Source: Nitzschia sp. pyKryTriq1 | Taxonomy: Eukaryota > Bacillariophyta > Bacillariophyceae > Bacillariales > Bacillariaceae | Reading direction: 5' to 3' | DNA: 64,000 bases | NCBI GenBank assembly: GCA_956465555.1 | Contig: OY101121.1 | Coordinates: forward strand, 1,326,722 to 1,390,721 | Shown: positions 21,890-32,821 of the stretch, piece by piece | How the letters are laid out: each line of letters opens with the position of its first letter | Position numbering within the stretch: the stretch's first letter is position 1 | Made by a program: the position numbers and the translations under genes | Notes under the pieces: generated by a model | What the model saw: only the letters and a program-made list of their open reading frames with translations | Databases searched by the model: none | Told to the model about the DNA's origin: nothing

Positions 21890-22025
21890 ATAATGTGAGG
21901 CAAGAATCCTATCAAATTTTGTAACATAAACGCTAAGCAACACCAATGTAAATAATACAACATATAAACTACAAGCGATTGACAGTTGCACATGAAGCAC
22001 CACAGAAACATAGATAAACTCCAGA

Positions 22026-23435
22026 TCAGGCTAGCCTGCCAACATCGGAAGAATTACTTCTTTGGTGTCGTGCTCCTACCAGTGACGTGCTTTCGGTAGC
22101 AATTTCGGCCTGTTTGCGCTTTCCCATTTTTGCTGGTGCCTTGGGTACCACGAAGAAGACCAGACCAAAGAGCGGAAGCGTCGCAAGCAAAAGGATCATG
22201 TTGGCGCCAAAATAGTCCTCTTTGGCTTCTGCCGATTCGACTAGAGGCCCTTGCACTAAGCTTGCACTCGAAACAATGATGTTGGTCAAGCCTAGCAAAA
22301 TACCGTAGTTCTTGAAGCCAAAGATTTCCCCTGTTTGGTGGAACACTGTACTATAAACCAGCTGTCGCGACATCGCAACTGAGGAAAATACAATGAGGAC
22401 TTGGTACCATGCTTGGTGTGGGAAGAAGGTAAGGACAAGACCATATAAGACACCGATGGTATTCGCCGCCTGAAAGCAAGCCATGGTAGACTTCGCCAAG
22501 CCCAGGGCTACCAACGGCAGAACAACGAATCCAAATGGCAACATAGCACCAAAGATATTGATGAGAATGTCGGCGGTTCGCTGATCCATGGAATCGTCCA
22601 GCTGGTCGTTGATCGTAGCGACGACAAAGTTCAGCTTCAAAATGTGGATGGCGACCCAGAAAGATAGACAATAGAATGGTGGTCGGGTGAGAATAACAGA
22701 TAAAGGTCGGTCTTTGAGAGACGATGTGGAGGGTGTGTCAGCATGGGATGCTGGGCTCAAATATGTGTAGGGAGACGCGAAGGAGTATCGTTTCGTCAAA
22801 GGCGTTGGATCGGGTAGAATTTCGTTCGGCCAGACAAAGACAGCCGTTAATAGAGTGAAAAGAGGAACAGTCATATAAGCGATGAAAAAGGTGGATGATT
22901 TGATGCCAAAGACTGCAGCTGCAGCTGCGAACAAGGCAAAGACCATGGTACCTCCATCAAACGCCCCCGCCTGAGCGGACATGAAGAGAGCAGCGCCTCC
23001 ACTTCCACCTTCGCGAATTTCACCCGGAAATAGCCGAGCCAAATGGAGGGTCGGTAATTGAATGGCCGGACCAGCAAATCCCAGGAGGGCAAAACCAGCA
23101 TCCAATGCCAACGTTGAAGAATCGGCAAGCGAACATAGAAATAAACCAACTGAAAACAAAACGCTTGCAGTAATTCCACAATACTTCGGTCCGAAGTTAT
23201 CGAGCACCAATCCGAATGGAAGTGTGCTCAGGTAGTTTCCAATGGCTCCATGCGTGAAAATCCTTGCGAAGTCCCCAGGTGACAAGTCAATTCCCTCCGA
23301 TCTCAGAACGGGTAGCAGAGAAGCCCAACCAAAAACAATTCCGGCCGTCAGCAGAGTATGGATTACGCCCACACAAGCAAAAAACACTGGATGTCTCTCT
23401 AGGCGAGCGTGATAAGGATCTTCTTCGCTGAACAT
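22026..23435 (-). CDS. Major facilitator superfamily transporter, SLC43-like
   Basis: Single-exon, 469 aa, about twelve membrane helices. VGVIHTLLTAGIVFGWASLLPVL opens helix 1. NYLSTLPFGLVLDNFGPKYCGI is the loop 2-3 signature (GxxxDxxGxR/K type), and GFAGPAIQLPTLHLARLFPG is typical of the SLC43/FMP42 group, whose known members move large neutral amino acids or nucleobases. The long central loop is Ser/Thr/Pro-rich and may be regulatory. The C-terminus is short and basic. The start at 23435 leaves 20 cytosolic residues before helix 1, as usual. Substrate unknown. Confidence 0.85.
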   Translation of the reverse strand: MFSEEDPYHARLERHPVFFACVGVIHTLLTAGIVFGWASLLPVLRSEGIDLSPGDFARIFTHGAIGNYLSTLPFGLVLDNFGPKYCGITASVLFSVGLFLCSLADSSTLALDAGFALLGFAGPAIQLPTLHLARLFPGEIREGGSGGAALFMSAQAGAFDGGTMVFALFAAAAAVFGIKSSTFFIAYMTVPLFTLLTAVFVWPNEILPDPTPLTKRYSFASPYTYLSPASHADTPSTSSLKDRPLSVILTRPPFYCLSFWVAIHILKLNFVVATINDQLDDSMDQRTADILINIFGAMLPFGFVVLPLVALGLAKSTMACFQAANTIGVLYGLVLTFFPHQAWYQVLIVFSSVAMSRQLVYSTVFHQTGEIFGFKNYGILLGLTNIIVSSASLVQGPLVESAEAKEDYFGANMILLLATLPLFGLVFFVVPKAPAKMGKRKQAEIATESTSLVGARHQRSNSSDVGRLA

Positions 23436-25768
23436 GGTGGTGTCGTCGTCTGTTGTTGTACATCGGACTGGCTTTCAGGCGATGCCAGGCATGTATTCCA
23501 TGGATGGTTGATGCGGGTGGAAGGTGGAATAGATGATCGGATGGGGATGGTGGATGATAGTATACGCAGTCGCGTACTTGTACCGATACCAGTACCAGGT
23601 ACAGTACTGTAATATTTCAATGCGCGCGAGGAGCACAAGCGCCGATATACAAAACAGAATGTGAATGAATCGACCGATTTTTCAAAATCGCTCAACTGTG
23701 ATCCGTTTCGAACTCAAAAGCATCTCAAAAGCATCGGTTTCTTCCTTGGCACACATGATGCAGTAGCAGTAAAAGTGCTACATACTCCACCCTCTCGCCG
23801 TTGCATTGAACCATGTGCAAGATGTCCGAATTTGAAGAAAAACGACTTGCGACACCGTTCTCTTTCTACGTCCGCCCGTACATTTGGCCGCCCGAACACC
23901 GTTGCCGCGGTCGTTTGCAATTTCGACGAAAAAAGATCACCACCTTCGTTCAATCCTACGCTCCGCAGTAGACAAAATACCGTTACAGTTGATCTTGGAT
24001 CGATCCGAACTCGACAGAAAGTCCTCGCATCGTCCTCACTTTTCCGCTCATTTTGCGGTCATTATTTTGACTTCGGTCGATTTCGTCACCCCCGTTGGAA
24101 TTGAGGTTGCCGCGCCGCTGGACCAGCCCACCCGCGTGTTGATCGCGTCTCTGAGTGTGAGCCTCCCTTCCGTGCTGTGTATAGTAGAAATTGTGGTAAA
24201 GTTGAAAGATTCCCGTTTTAGCATCGAGCGACTTTGTCACGTCGTTTGATGTGGGAGGAGCCGGTTTGGGGTTCCGGAGAAGGCGCGTGAAGAGCCGGAC
24301 AGTTTTGGGTTGCCCACAGCCCCGTCCGAACAGGACCGTGCGGTGTACTACCGCACGGTCCAGCTCGTATTCCGCTAATTTACGTCCCCCCATGGACCCG
24401 CATCAGAAATGGTGCGGTTCGTGCAGCCACAATAAAAATCTACTGACAAACACATGCCATGGAAGAGGGGCTCGACCATGGACTTGATCATCACGCGGGT
24501 AAGTTGGTTTGGCGGTGTGCCACTTTCTATACTGACGGGGGTGTCGGAAGTGTTTGACGCTGGAACAATGATAGAAATATAGCTATATTCTAATAGTAGT
24601 ATTTGATTGCTACCGGAGTATGATGTTTCACTGTCTTCCATGAACGATGTGGTCGCTTGTTACTATCGTATCCTCGTTCATCGTTTTTGTTCGTCTCGTC
24701 GTCGGCGGTGCGTTTGCTATCATATCCTCCTTTGTCAAGTACAATACAGTACAGTACAGTACAGTACTCTAGTATTAGTTTTGCTGGTCTTTGTCGCAAT
24801 AGTAATAGTCCCGCTGTTCTTGGATGCGATGCACGTCACTCCGAACCAACTGCACACATACGATTTTGAGATTCTTCTGAAAGCCAGTTGTCCGACTGAG
24901 CCCATGACTGACTCGCCTTCTATGCCAAAATGAAAAGGCTCGCAAGTGCATATCGTTCCCTTCTAGCGGACTCGCTGAACTCATAGTCGTTCGGAGTAGA
25001 CAGCCAAACAAGTTCAAAGTGCTTGGTTGCGAACACTGCATGAACCGATGGGTTCATCATACTCCTGATATAGCCGAGAAATAAAGTCTTGAGGGTGAAG
25101 CTGGTATCGATGTCTTACGTCAATGGGAATGATTGTGATTTCGCCACCGCACCAACACTGGTCAATATCACGAGGCATCGCAGAATCCGAGAAGTCACAA
25201 CTGTCTAGCTTGATATCATCCATAGCTCACGTTGGGGTCCCCTGAGGGGTCTCATCATCGTCCAACAAAAACACAAGGCTAGTCTCTACTCCCCCACCTA
25301 CCATCAAGATGTATGGATGAGAACGGAAATGCGAAGTCAAATGTAAATTGGTCCAGTCCTCTCCATTTGAGCTCTGAGCTTACTAGTAGTAGCTAGCTCT
25401 ACTAGAGGTCACGGTCGTCACTGAAACGTTGTCCTTGGTGTTAAAAAAGAGATGATGAAATAAAGAAGTGAGAAAAAGCTTGTCACTCATTTGAATGGGA
25501 TGTCTCGACAGACAGGTCCAGCAAAAATCCATGGAAAGAAGATCTTGTTGGGTTAAAACGTCGAATTGATGATTTGTTTTTCTCTTCGAAGACCTTGACA
25601 CCCGTAAAGTGCTTTAGCACAGGCTCATGGGATGCAACTTTCAGCAGTGACATTTTGTCATCGCGTAGAGTAGCACAAAAGAACCCCGGGCAACGCCTAT
25701 GATCTTCGATTGTTCTCCGACGAGTAGACTAGTACGACAGACGAGCAATCCTGCATACCTTTCTTTCT
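23436..25768. other. 2.3-kb gene-free stretch
   Basis: I find no supported gene. Frames are short, out of register and lack domains. Contents include a GTACCAGGTACAGTAC cluster at 23587-23606, a 12-bp-stem hairpin at 24333-24361, and a (CAGTA)n tract near 24742-24768. It may hide an unrecognised RNA gene or an old decayed element, but nothing definite shows. Confidence 0.6.
24333..24361. repeat. Perfect 12-bp inverted repeat with 5-nt loop
   Basis: GGACCGTGCGGT, loop GTACT, ACCGCACGGTCC. GC-rich arms and a short loop would make a stable hairpin in RNA from either strand. No coding frame around it looks real. Confidence 0.85.
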
Positions 25769-27247
25769 TTAAAAATCCAGCGCCGAGCCAGCCATGTTGG
25801 ACGCGCATCCCATGCCGCCCCCGCTTGAGGGCCGCTTTGCCGACGAACCATCAGAAGGCTGTTTTCCAGCTCCGGATCGAACTCCTGAACCCACACTTCC
25901 GCCACCTTCGGCATAGTCTTCTGGTGGAATGTGAAGAAGAGGAATGTGAAGTTTTCGTCGGTCGCGCTTGAATCCGTAGATGAAAGCGCTGGGCCGTTTG
26001 CTCGTGGTCAAATCGGCAAAGTGTCCCCCGCCATTGGCAGTTGCTGCTGTCACCGTAGAAACTTTGGAAAGAGTCAAAAGGCCTTGTAGATGCCGAAACT
26101 CGGGAGGAGGAGGATATTCCTTTCGGGAGGCAAAACCCTCTGTCGACATTACGACGTCGGCTGTTCGAGACAAGGAAACCCAAGCTTTTGAGTCTGCCGT
26201 GGGCTGTGAACATACCAAAACTACGACAGGAAGAGACTGCTGTCGGATATGGGCCATCAGTAATGGCAATGCAATTGATGCTATCTCCAAGTCAAGATGA
26301 AAAAGAAGCAATCGGATCGCTTGTCCACCAGTCTCTGCATTCTGTAGCAATCCTGCCAAATCGCGGAACATGGTCAGCCCCATCGCGCTAGTAGATTCGC
26401 CGTCCAGTTTCAGCGACATCATCTCAGCAAGATGAGAATCTACATCGATGGCTCGCTGCTCGTTCATTCGACCGGATAGGTCGTAGGAGTGACAAAAGAC
26501 ATTTGTAATCGAGGCTGGCGATGACGCCGACACCACCGACAGCGACGGCTGTAGACCCAAACGTTGCTGCTGTACTGACTTTTTATACTGCCAAGCCACT
26601 TGAAGACCCTCATCAGCATCACCCTCCTCCTCGTCTTCTTCTTCCAAAATTGTTAATGATTGCGAAGCTTCTGGTGTTTGTTCCGATGGCTGCTGATCTT
26701 TTCGCTTTTGCTTCTCCCAGTGAAGATTTTTAGGCAACGCAAGAAGAATCTCTTCGACCTCGCCACGACCAGCGAAACAACATTCTACCCGGCCATCCAG
26801 TAGACTCATAAACGAGTCGATACCCACATTATCAACGTCGCTCGACCATTTTTTGGCCACTGGAATCAACAAGCGTTGCTCTTGAGAGATAGCCTGATCG
26901 CGCGGAGGGAGAAGTGAGATATGATGGTACTAGGAGAAAAAGAAACGAATAAATCTTTCAGGGATTTTGAAACTTACCTCAGCTGCCCAATACTTGACTA
27001 GAGAGACGGCAAGGTCTCGAGTCCAGCGATCTTCTCGTAACAAAATGCAGGTACCTAGTGGTTGTCCACCGCCCAGAATAACGTCAAAATCGTTCAAGCC
27101 CGATGAAGTCAAGTGGATGCCCCCGGCCCAAGGCTTGACGCCACGATACCCAAGAAGCGATGGAACTGTGGAGGAATTATTGGAGGTCAATGGGTTCCCA
27201 TGAGTGCCTTGCGACTTGGCTCCGGCACGGCGGAAGGCAGAGGGCAT
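25769..27247 (-). CDS. ELP4: Elongator complex subunit 4 (ELP4)
   Basis: Two exons (27247-26978 and 26893-25769, GAG/GTAAGT donor, GATCAG acceptor, 84-bp intron) give about 464 aa. The start region GVKPWAGGIHLTSSGLNDFDVILGGGQPLGTCILLREDRW is the ELP4/PAXNEB RecA-like entry: a Leu-Gly-Gly-Gly turn replacing a true Walker A, followed by an acid-rich strand. After the intron come QRLLIPVAK, RLLLFHLDLEIASIALPLL and a Ser/Gly-rich tail. ELP4 joins ELP5 and ELP6 in a ring that binds tRNA for U34 wobble modification by Elongator. A long acidic, Gln-rich insertion (residues about 130-190) is lineage-specific. Confidence 0.8.
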
Positions 27248-27968
27248 GGTGTGAAATTTGCTGTGTGCCGACGATTTGAGGCTACCTGCCTGCTTCCCCG
27301 ATGCTGCTACTGGCTTCGACTATAGTCCATGCTTTTCAGAGGATACCGAGTAAAGACATGCAAGGATCATGAAGTACTCGTAGAGCTGATCCTTGATATT
27401 TCACGGGGCAATGGATGTCAAGTCACAACACCGAGCTGCAAAATGATGAAGTTTGTACTTCTATTCACAACAAAAACACACTTCGACGCTGTCCCAAAAT
27501 CCGAAATCGAGAAAGATCACGAAAAATATAATGAACGGTCGGTGACTGTTGATGGCACGTCTGTGATGGTACGTCGATGGTATTACACCAGATGTCTGGC
27601 GATCGCCGGCCAGGCAGAAGGGAGAGATTACGCAGTCTCGCTGACGCTCGATCGCCTTTTCGTTCGTCTGCCCTCTCTCACAACTTGCACCACCTCTCTC
27701 TCTACTTGTACCGGTCGTACCTGCTACCCAGTAGAGAGTAGAGGTAGGTAGATAGATAGATAGATAGATAGATAGATGGAGAGGTAGCTAAATAAGGGAG
27801 AACAAGTCGAGAGTTATATCGTAAAGCAGCGAAAATGCCAGTAGAGAGTAGCTAGCTTGCCTATACAAGTAGAGTAGAGTATCCAGAGCATATACTTGAA
27901 ACGATATCAGATTTTATATGGTAGTATATAGTTCTATGTTACAAATAAGTTTTCTCCTCTCCGATACA
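27248..27968. other. Intergenic stretch with TAGA microsatellite
   Basis: No supported gene. A 140-codon plus frame (27329-27751) lacks any domain. A pure TAGA tract lies at 27749-27777. The right part is 3' sequence of the J-domain gene. Confidence 0.6.
27749..27777. repeat. (TAGA)n microsatellite
   Basis: About seven tandem TAGA units. Confidence 0.9.
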
Positions 27969-29021
27969 CTACGAGGCAGACCGCAAATTCCGGGCAACAA
28001 ATGTCTGGATGAGGTCTTTGTCGATACCTTGGAGCCCCCCCTCAGCATTCCGCCGTGTCATTTGTTCTTGAGCGGCAGCCAGCGGGAGCAAGTTGATCGG
28101 GCCCTTGAATTCGGTTCGGGCACGCCCGCCCAAAGACTCATACCATGAGACTCCATCTTGCCGCACTCCTGATGATAGCATTTCGTAGGCGAGCTTTACT
28201 CGGCCAAATCGTTCAGCAGCGGCTTCTTGCTCTTCTGGCGACCCCTCGAATCTGTCGGGATGAAGTTCAAAGGAAAGTTTTCTGTAGGATTGCTTGATAA
28301 CAGTCTTATCAGACTCATTCTGATCCAAACCTAGTGTCTCCCGTGCTACTTTCTTAGTCATGTCTTGCTCCGTAACGCCCTCGATCACCGTGTCGTACAC
28401 GAACTTTTGGAATGATTGGATTGGTTCAATAGAGTACTGCAAGTCACTGCGAGCCAACGTTGCAAATACCGGTGCTCCAAAGGCAGCGATACTGGAAAGC
28501 TCTCGGCAATAGGATGAAACTGCTGCTTGGACCACATCGTGAGCGTTGTCGTATTCACTCTCCGGCCGCACCAGACAAAGTTGAGCGAATGGAACCCAGT
28601 CTTTTACACCCCCCGACTTTGCGATGGAACGGGCAGCTACAATATATTCGCTGGTGATCTTCTCTCCGGCGGAGCTGCCCCCCTCTTCACCGTCATCTTT
28701 GGCCGTTTGTTTGGCAGCCGCCATGAGCAATTCGTCGTATCGCTTTTCGAGACGCAACATGGATGCACTAACATCGAAGGCAGTTGAAGCACCACTCTTG
28801 CCATTGGCACCATTCTTTTTCCCCATGCCATTTCCTTTCGTGCCATTTCCTTTTTGCTTCGTTGACGCAGCCATACCCATACCCTTGCCTGCCTCCAACT
28901 GCGAGTGCATCGAACGAGGCGATGACGAAAAAGTCTGAAAGGAGTGTACCCGCAGGGCACAGGAGATCCACAAAAGGACATTCAAGCACTTCATTGTCGT
29001 CATATTTCGAGTCATTACCAT
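27969..29021 (-). CDS. J-domain (DnaJ-like) protein, plastid-type leader
   Basis: Single-exon, 350 aa. KCLNVLLWISCALRVHSFQTF is a signal peptide ending SF/Q, close to the diatom plastid junction. A Gly/Asn/Lys low-complexity linker (GNGTKGNGMGKKNGANGKSG) follows, then a helical region. A J-domain lies near residues 228-288 with the HPD triad in LSFELHPDRFEG, which stimulates an Hsp70 partner. No G/F-rich or zinc-finger parts, so it is a class C (type III) J-protein. Partner and client unknown. Confidence 0.8.
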   Translation of the reverse strand: MVMTRNMTTMKCLNVLLWISCALRVHSFQTFSSSPRSMHSQLEAGKGMGMAASTKQKGNGTKGNGMGKKNGANGKSGASTAFDVSASMLRLEKRYDELLMAAAKQTAKDDGEEGGSSAGEKITSEYIVAARSIAKSGGVKDWVPFAQLCLVRPESEYDNAHDVVQAAVSSYCRELSSIAAFGAPVFATLARSDLQYSIEPIQSFQKFVYDTVIEGVTEQDMTKKVARETLGLDQNESDKTVIKQSYRKLSFELHPDRFEGSPEEQEAAAERFGRVKLAYEMLSSGVRQDGVSWYESLGGRARTEFKGPINLLPLAAAQEQMTRRNAEGGLQGIDKDLIQTFVARNLRSAS

Positions 29022-29469
29022 AGTTGGTCGCTAAATGCTATGATCGAAATCAACTTTTCAATGAAGATGGGACGTCAAAGTCTATCTCGCGAAAGGAGAA
29101 GAAAAGAATGATGTTGAGAAATAATGTGTATTTATTATTTTCTGTTCTTTATTTCTCAACGCCCGTCGGAGCGGTGTCGTCAGTGCGTGATGATGATACC
29201 GGTACAGTACTGTACAAGTATGTATTTAGTTGATGAGCGATGATGGGAATTGATCGAAGTGCCAATGGTTGGCTGTGGATAAGGGCGAAAGCCCGAGTAC
29301 TTATTTAACTCCGTGTACGTTTTGTACTATGTCTAGGTAAATATATGCATGACTCAGATCGAGATTCAAAACCCATTTTTCCTCCCTCCGACCAAGCATC
29401 CACAGAGGATGAAACACGTGTCGCATGTCGCTTATTTTGTTGAAATGATGATGATGACATCCTCTCAAG
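29022..29469. other. Intergenic stretch
   Basis: No gene seen. Presumed promoter of the J-domain gene; one GGTACAGTACTGTAC palindrome near 29201-29217. Confidence 0.6.
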
Positions 29470-29994
29470 TCAACGAGAGGAGGACAGAGCATCCAAATAC
29501 TCGTGAAATGTCATTCCATTGGGAATTCTTCGTTCATTAAGGTACTCTTTTTGAGTGAAGAACGCATCATCGTTGTGCGCGATCTTCCTCACGATATATT
29601 CTGAAAGGCATTGCTTGAAGAGAAGAAAGGTGCGGTTCGCATTTCCCGCTACCTGCTTCTCTATGTCATTCCATTTTTGTTCTGCTAGAGAGGAAAGGCA
29701 TTTCTTCCATTCCGTAAATAGCTCAGAACAGTCAACGACTTGGGAGGCGTTCCATAATTGTTTAACCTCTGCCCATGTTTTGAATTGGGACAGAGTAACA
29801 ATGAGAGAAACCAAATCCTCATTCGTGTTTCCGCTGAAGACACGAACTTGGAAGGTAGACTTACTCTCTATTCCATTTGTGTCGCGTGTGATAATCTGTT
29901 TCTTCGTGAGCACTCGCGAATCATCAGTGGTCTGATATTGCTGCCTACGAAGCAAGGGCATCGGTGCTGCAGCATCGGATATCTGAAAGTTCAT
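29470..29994 (-). mobile_element. Gag-like relic of an LTR retroelement
   Basis: A 174-codon frame with the flavour of diatom retroelement gag proteins: LVSLIVTLSQFKTWAEVKQLW, charged helices, then RIPNGMTFHEYLDAL, which resembles the end of copia/gypsy gag helical domains. No protease, integrase, RT or terminal repeats are nearby. It is an isolated, incomplete piece and its age cannot be judged. A stand-alone host gene derived from gag remains possible. Confidence 0.4.
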
Positions 29995-30099
29995 GGTTGT
30001 CTGGGTAGTTGTTTTACTAGTATATTGTGTATTTTTTTTTGGGATTTGATATCAAACTGTCCCAGGGCTCTACGTAGCGCTAATACACGAAAGGAGTAG

Positions 30100-30997
30100 A
30101 GTGTAAATTATGAGGTTATCTATGCGAACAATCGGTTGAGTCGTGATTGGAGCCTGATTGCTGGGGTTCGGTTCACGTTGGACCAGAAAACTGCCGCTAC
30201 GGTTGGTTTGGCCTATTTGGCCGGGCATTGTGTCCTGGACATTGTCAAGCCTTCCAAAGTTGTGGAAGGATACGGCCTGGATGCTAGCCAAGAAATCAAT
30301 TCTTTTTATCTTTCTCGAGTCGGTGGGTGGGGCTTGGCCGCGGTTGGATCGTTGTTGCTACAACTCTACACGGATATTTCCTTTGGCAAAGCCATTGGAT
30401 ATTCCCTCCTTCCGATCGCAGTGCTGACGCTTTATCAGCTACTAACAGGAAAATATGAAAAGGTGAGTAGTTGATGCTTTCCGTGGATCTTGTCGAAAAT
30501 TCACTTATTATTAACACAATTTGAATCTTTTCCAGGCTGGAGTGAATCAAAACAGTGGAATTGTGGATATTTTCTTTCAAACGATTCACTGTGCGATTAT
30601 GTTGGTGGGAGAAAAGGTCCCTCCGTCCACACTGAAGCTCTGGACTCAAACGTACATGGCATTGATAGGTTTATCAGGTCTCAATTTGGTAATATCGGCT
30701 CAGACTATTCCAGGTATTGGTCCATCCACAACCACGATTGTTCGCATGCTCGGTACAGTTTCCTGCTACATGGCAGCCTCGATACTCTCTCAGGAGTCAT
30801 TCGACTTCATCCCTTTGAAAGCTGTTGGTGTATTAATGGCGACTCTCGCGGTAACATCCATCCCAGTTTGCATGGATTTGCATACTGTTGCAACGAAGAG
30901 CTCTACCAGTACCAGTGCACCCTTGGCTACTCCTGTGCAATTGTACACTATCTACATGCTGTTGGAGATTGGGATCGCGGCTTACATGTTCCGGTAA
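30100..30997 (+). CDS. Multipass membrane protein of unknown family
   Basis: Exons about 30100-30462 and 30536-30997 (AAG/GTGAGT donor, TTCCAG acceptor) join as TGKYEK-AGVNQNSG and give about 274 aa. Six to eight hydrophobic helices are visible (TVGLAYLAGHCVLDIV, GGWGLAAVGSLLLQLY, LLPIAVLTLYQLL, TYMALIGLSGLNLVIS, MLGTVSCYMAASIL, AVGVLMATLAVTSIPV, LYTIYMLLEIGIAAYMF). No ATG is in frame before a stop at 30097, so a short 5' exon is needed. One option is ATGGTTGTCTGG at 29993-30004 with a GTAGTT donor and acceptor at 30099. The family is not recognised. Confidence 0.6.
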
Positions 30998-31123
30998 CGC
31001 TTCACTGGTCAATTTATATACCTTTAGCTATCAGCAAGGAGGACTCGTAGTCGATTTTGCGCTAGCGGTCTCCCACCTTGTCAGAGTCCTTCTTGGCCGC
31101 ACACGATGAAAGTAGTCAACGAG

Positions 31124-32287
31124 TTATGTTTGTTCATTCTTCGGGGTATTTTTGAGCGTGCTGTCGGTGTCGAGGACAATGCCGTCCAAGATGCGCTGAA
31201 TGTCCATAGCTTTTGGGCTCCCGGCACCCTCGGAGTGCTCTACAGCAATCAACTCTTTGGATAAATAGGATTGTGCCATCGCCATATCGCCTATTCTTCC
31301 CATGGCAACTTGATAGCCATAATGAAGAAGCGGCTTTACCAACGCGCCCGTGTCGATCCGTTGCTCTCTCAACAACTCGAGACATTGTTCGATGGCTTCA
31401 ATGGCCGCTTCGGGCTTTCCAGATGCTGCTAACAGCGAAACATCTTCCTGCAGAGCATCCAGTTTCAGCATTCGATCATCTCCACCGTCATGATTGTTCT
31501 CTAGGCACATTTCACAACCACAGGTAAAGGAGAACCGTTCCAGAAGGTAGGATTGACGCCCGACCGTATCGAGGTATTGGGATGGCCCATATGTGGTGTG
31601 AAGCTCTTCGCCCGCGGAAATATCCCGAGTGGCGAAAACCAGCATTTCTTTCAGATCCCGCCGCCACACGTGATGGCAACTGGGGCGGCAAGAATGATTC
31701 AATCTCGCAATTGTGAGAAACAATCCACCATACGGTTCGCTTTCTCCCAGTCGATAGCTGTTTGTCTGGTAAATACCGACAGGTGGCGAGATGCCAGCGT
31801 TGTCGTCGCAACAGTTGGACAATTCCAAAAAGGCTTGTTTCGTAGAAGGGTCGAGGTTCTGAAATCCTGTGTTTACGGCCGCTTCGTGGAGCTCCTCCGC
31901 CTCCTCGAGACTTGCTGCTTCCTGTTGGTTGGGAATACGCATGGCTGCTCTTTCTCGAAGAATTTCCTCTCCACAGACAAAATCTTTAAGTGCCTTTAAG
32001 CCTTTTCCCGCGGAAACAGAGTCGAATACTTCATAGTTGGGACTGACGAGTGGCACGCACACGCCAGTAGGTGTGCGAGTGCGAATATTAGATTTATGTA
32101 CAAGATGATGCGATCGTTTCATGGCTGGGGTTGTTATCGGCGTCGCCTGCTCTTGCTCGTTGTCATCGCTGTCGCTGCCAAAGCAATCAAAGGGGTCTTG
32201 TTGTTCGTCCTCCGCGTTTGTTTTCTTGTCATCATCCTCGCCCCCGCGAACAGCAGTGATATTTGTTCCTACTGTTTCAGGCAACAT
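31124..32287 (-). CDS. SET-domain (SMYD-like) protein methyltransferase
   Basis: Single-exon, 387 aa, acidic N-terminus. The SET fold starts with KGLKALKDFVCGEEILRERA and has the key ARLNHSCRPSC (NHS catalytic motif), ATRDISAGEELHTTYG (Tyr at the active site) and a Cys-rich post-SET element FTCGCEMC that binds zinc with an earlier Cys. This split arrangement without a MYND finger is common in SMYD-like enzymes of algae. A helical TPR-like C-terminal half follows (VKPLLHYGYQVAMGRIGDMAMAQSYL). Such enzymes methylate lysines on histones or other proteins; the target is unknown. Confidence 0.85.
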   Translation of the reverse strand: MLPETVGTNITAVRGGEDDDKKTNAEDEQQDPFDCFGSDSDDNEQEQATPITTPAMKRSHHLVHKSNIRTRTPTGVCVPLVSPNYEVFDSVSAGKGLKALKDFVCGEEILRERAAMRIPNQQEAASLEEAEELHEAAVNTGFQNLDPSTKQAFLELSNCCDDNAGISPPVGIYQTNSYRLGESEPYGGLFLTIARLNHSCRPSCHHVWRRDLKEMLVFATRDISAGEELHTTYGPSQYLDTVGRQSYLLERFSFTCGCEMCLENNHDGGDDRMLKLDALQEDVSLLAASGKPEAAIEAIEQCLELLREQRIDTGALVKPLLHYGYQVAMGRIGDMAMAQSYLSKELIAVEHSEGAGSPKAMDIQRILDGIVLDTDSTLKNTPKNEQT

Positions 32288-32821
32288 GTTTGCTCCGGGG
32301 AACTGGCTTGTTACTTGTTATGGTGGTTGCTTATATATTCATGCGGCTTTGTAATCTAGAAGTACTGTACGAGTACTGTACCTTATTGTAATGGACTCTG
32401 TTATTGTCGTCGATCGTCGATCACAACCGACCGCAGTCACCGCCATTTTATTCTTCCGCCGTATGATATACATACAGCAGTACGCGCTTCGCACTAAAGA
32501 GTAGTTTTGTGAGAACGACGAAGGTTTGGTTTGGTCGACGGGCGCACGTCGACTGAAACATAGTGAAAACGATCCCTTATTGCTTCTGAGCCACCAATTT
32601 TTCACAATAATTATTGCTGTCGCGCGTTTGAGATCTCACCAATTGACGACTGACTCTCCTCCCGACCTTCTGTAAATACCGTTACATAGCTTGTAGACTA
32701 GTTAAATATAATATAGTACGAATTACAGTAAGTAAGATTCAAATAAATATAGAACCATAAAAACAATAATACGATCGATCAGTGATACTACTCACTCGTT
32801 TGTATTATAATAATAACACCA
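32288..32821. other. Divergent promoter region
   Basis: Spacer between the SET gene and the methyltransferase gene. It becomes AT-rich toward 32690-32820. One AGTACTGTACGAGTACTGTACC cluster at about 32360. No gene seen. Confidence 0.6.

Noticed and set aside
23983-24393. 136-codon minus frame over the hairpin region
   Set aside because: No domain, odd composition, and it reads straight through a perfect inverted repeat.
27329-27751. 140-codon plus frame
   Set aside because: No domain or conserved pattern; ends in low-complexity Ser/Thr beside a microsatellite.
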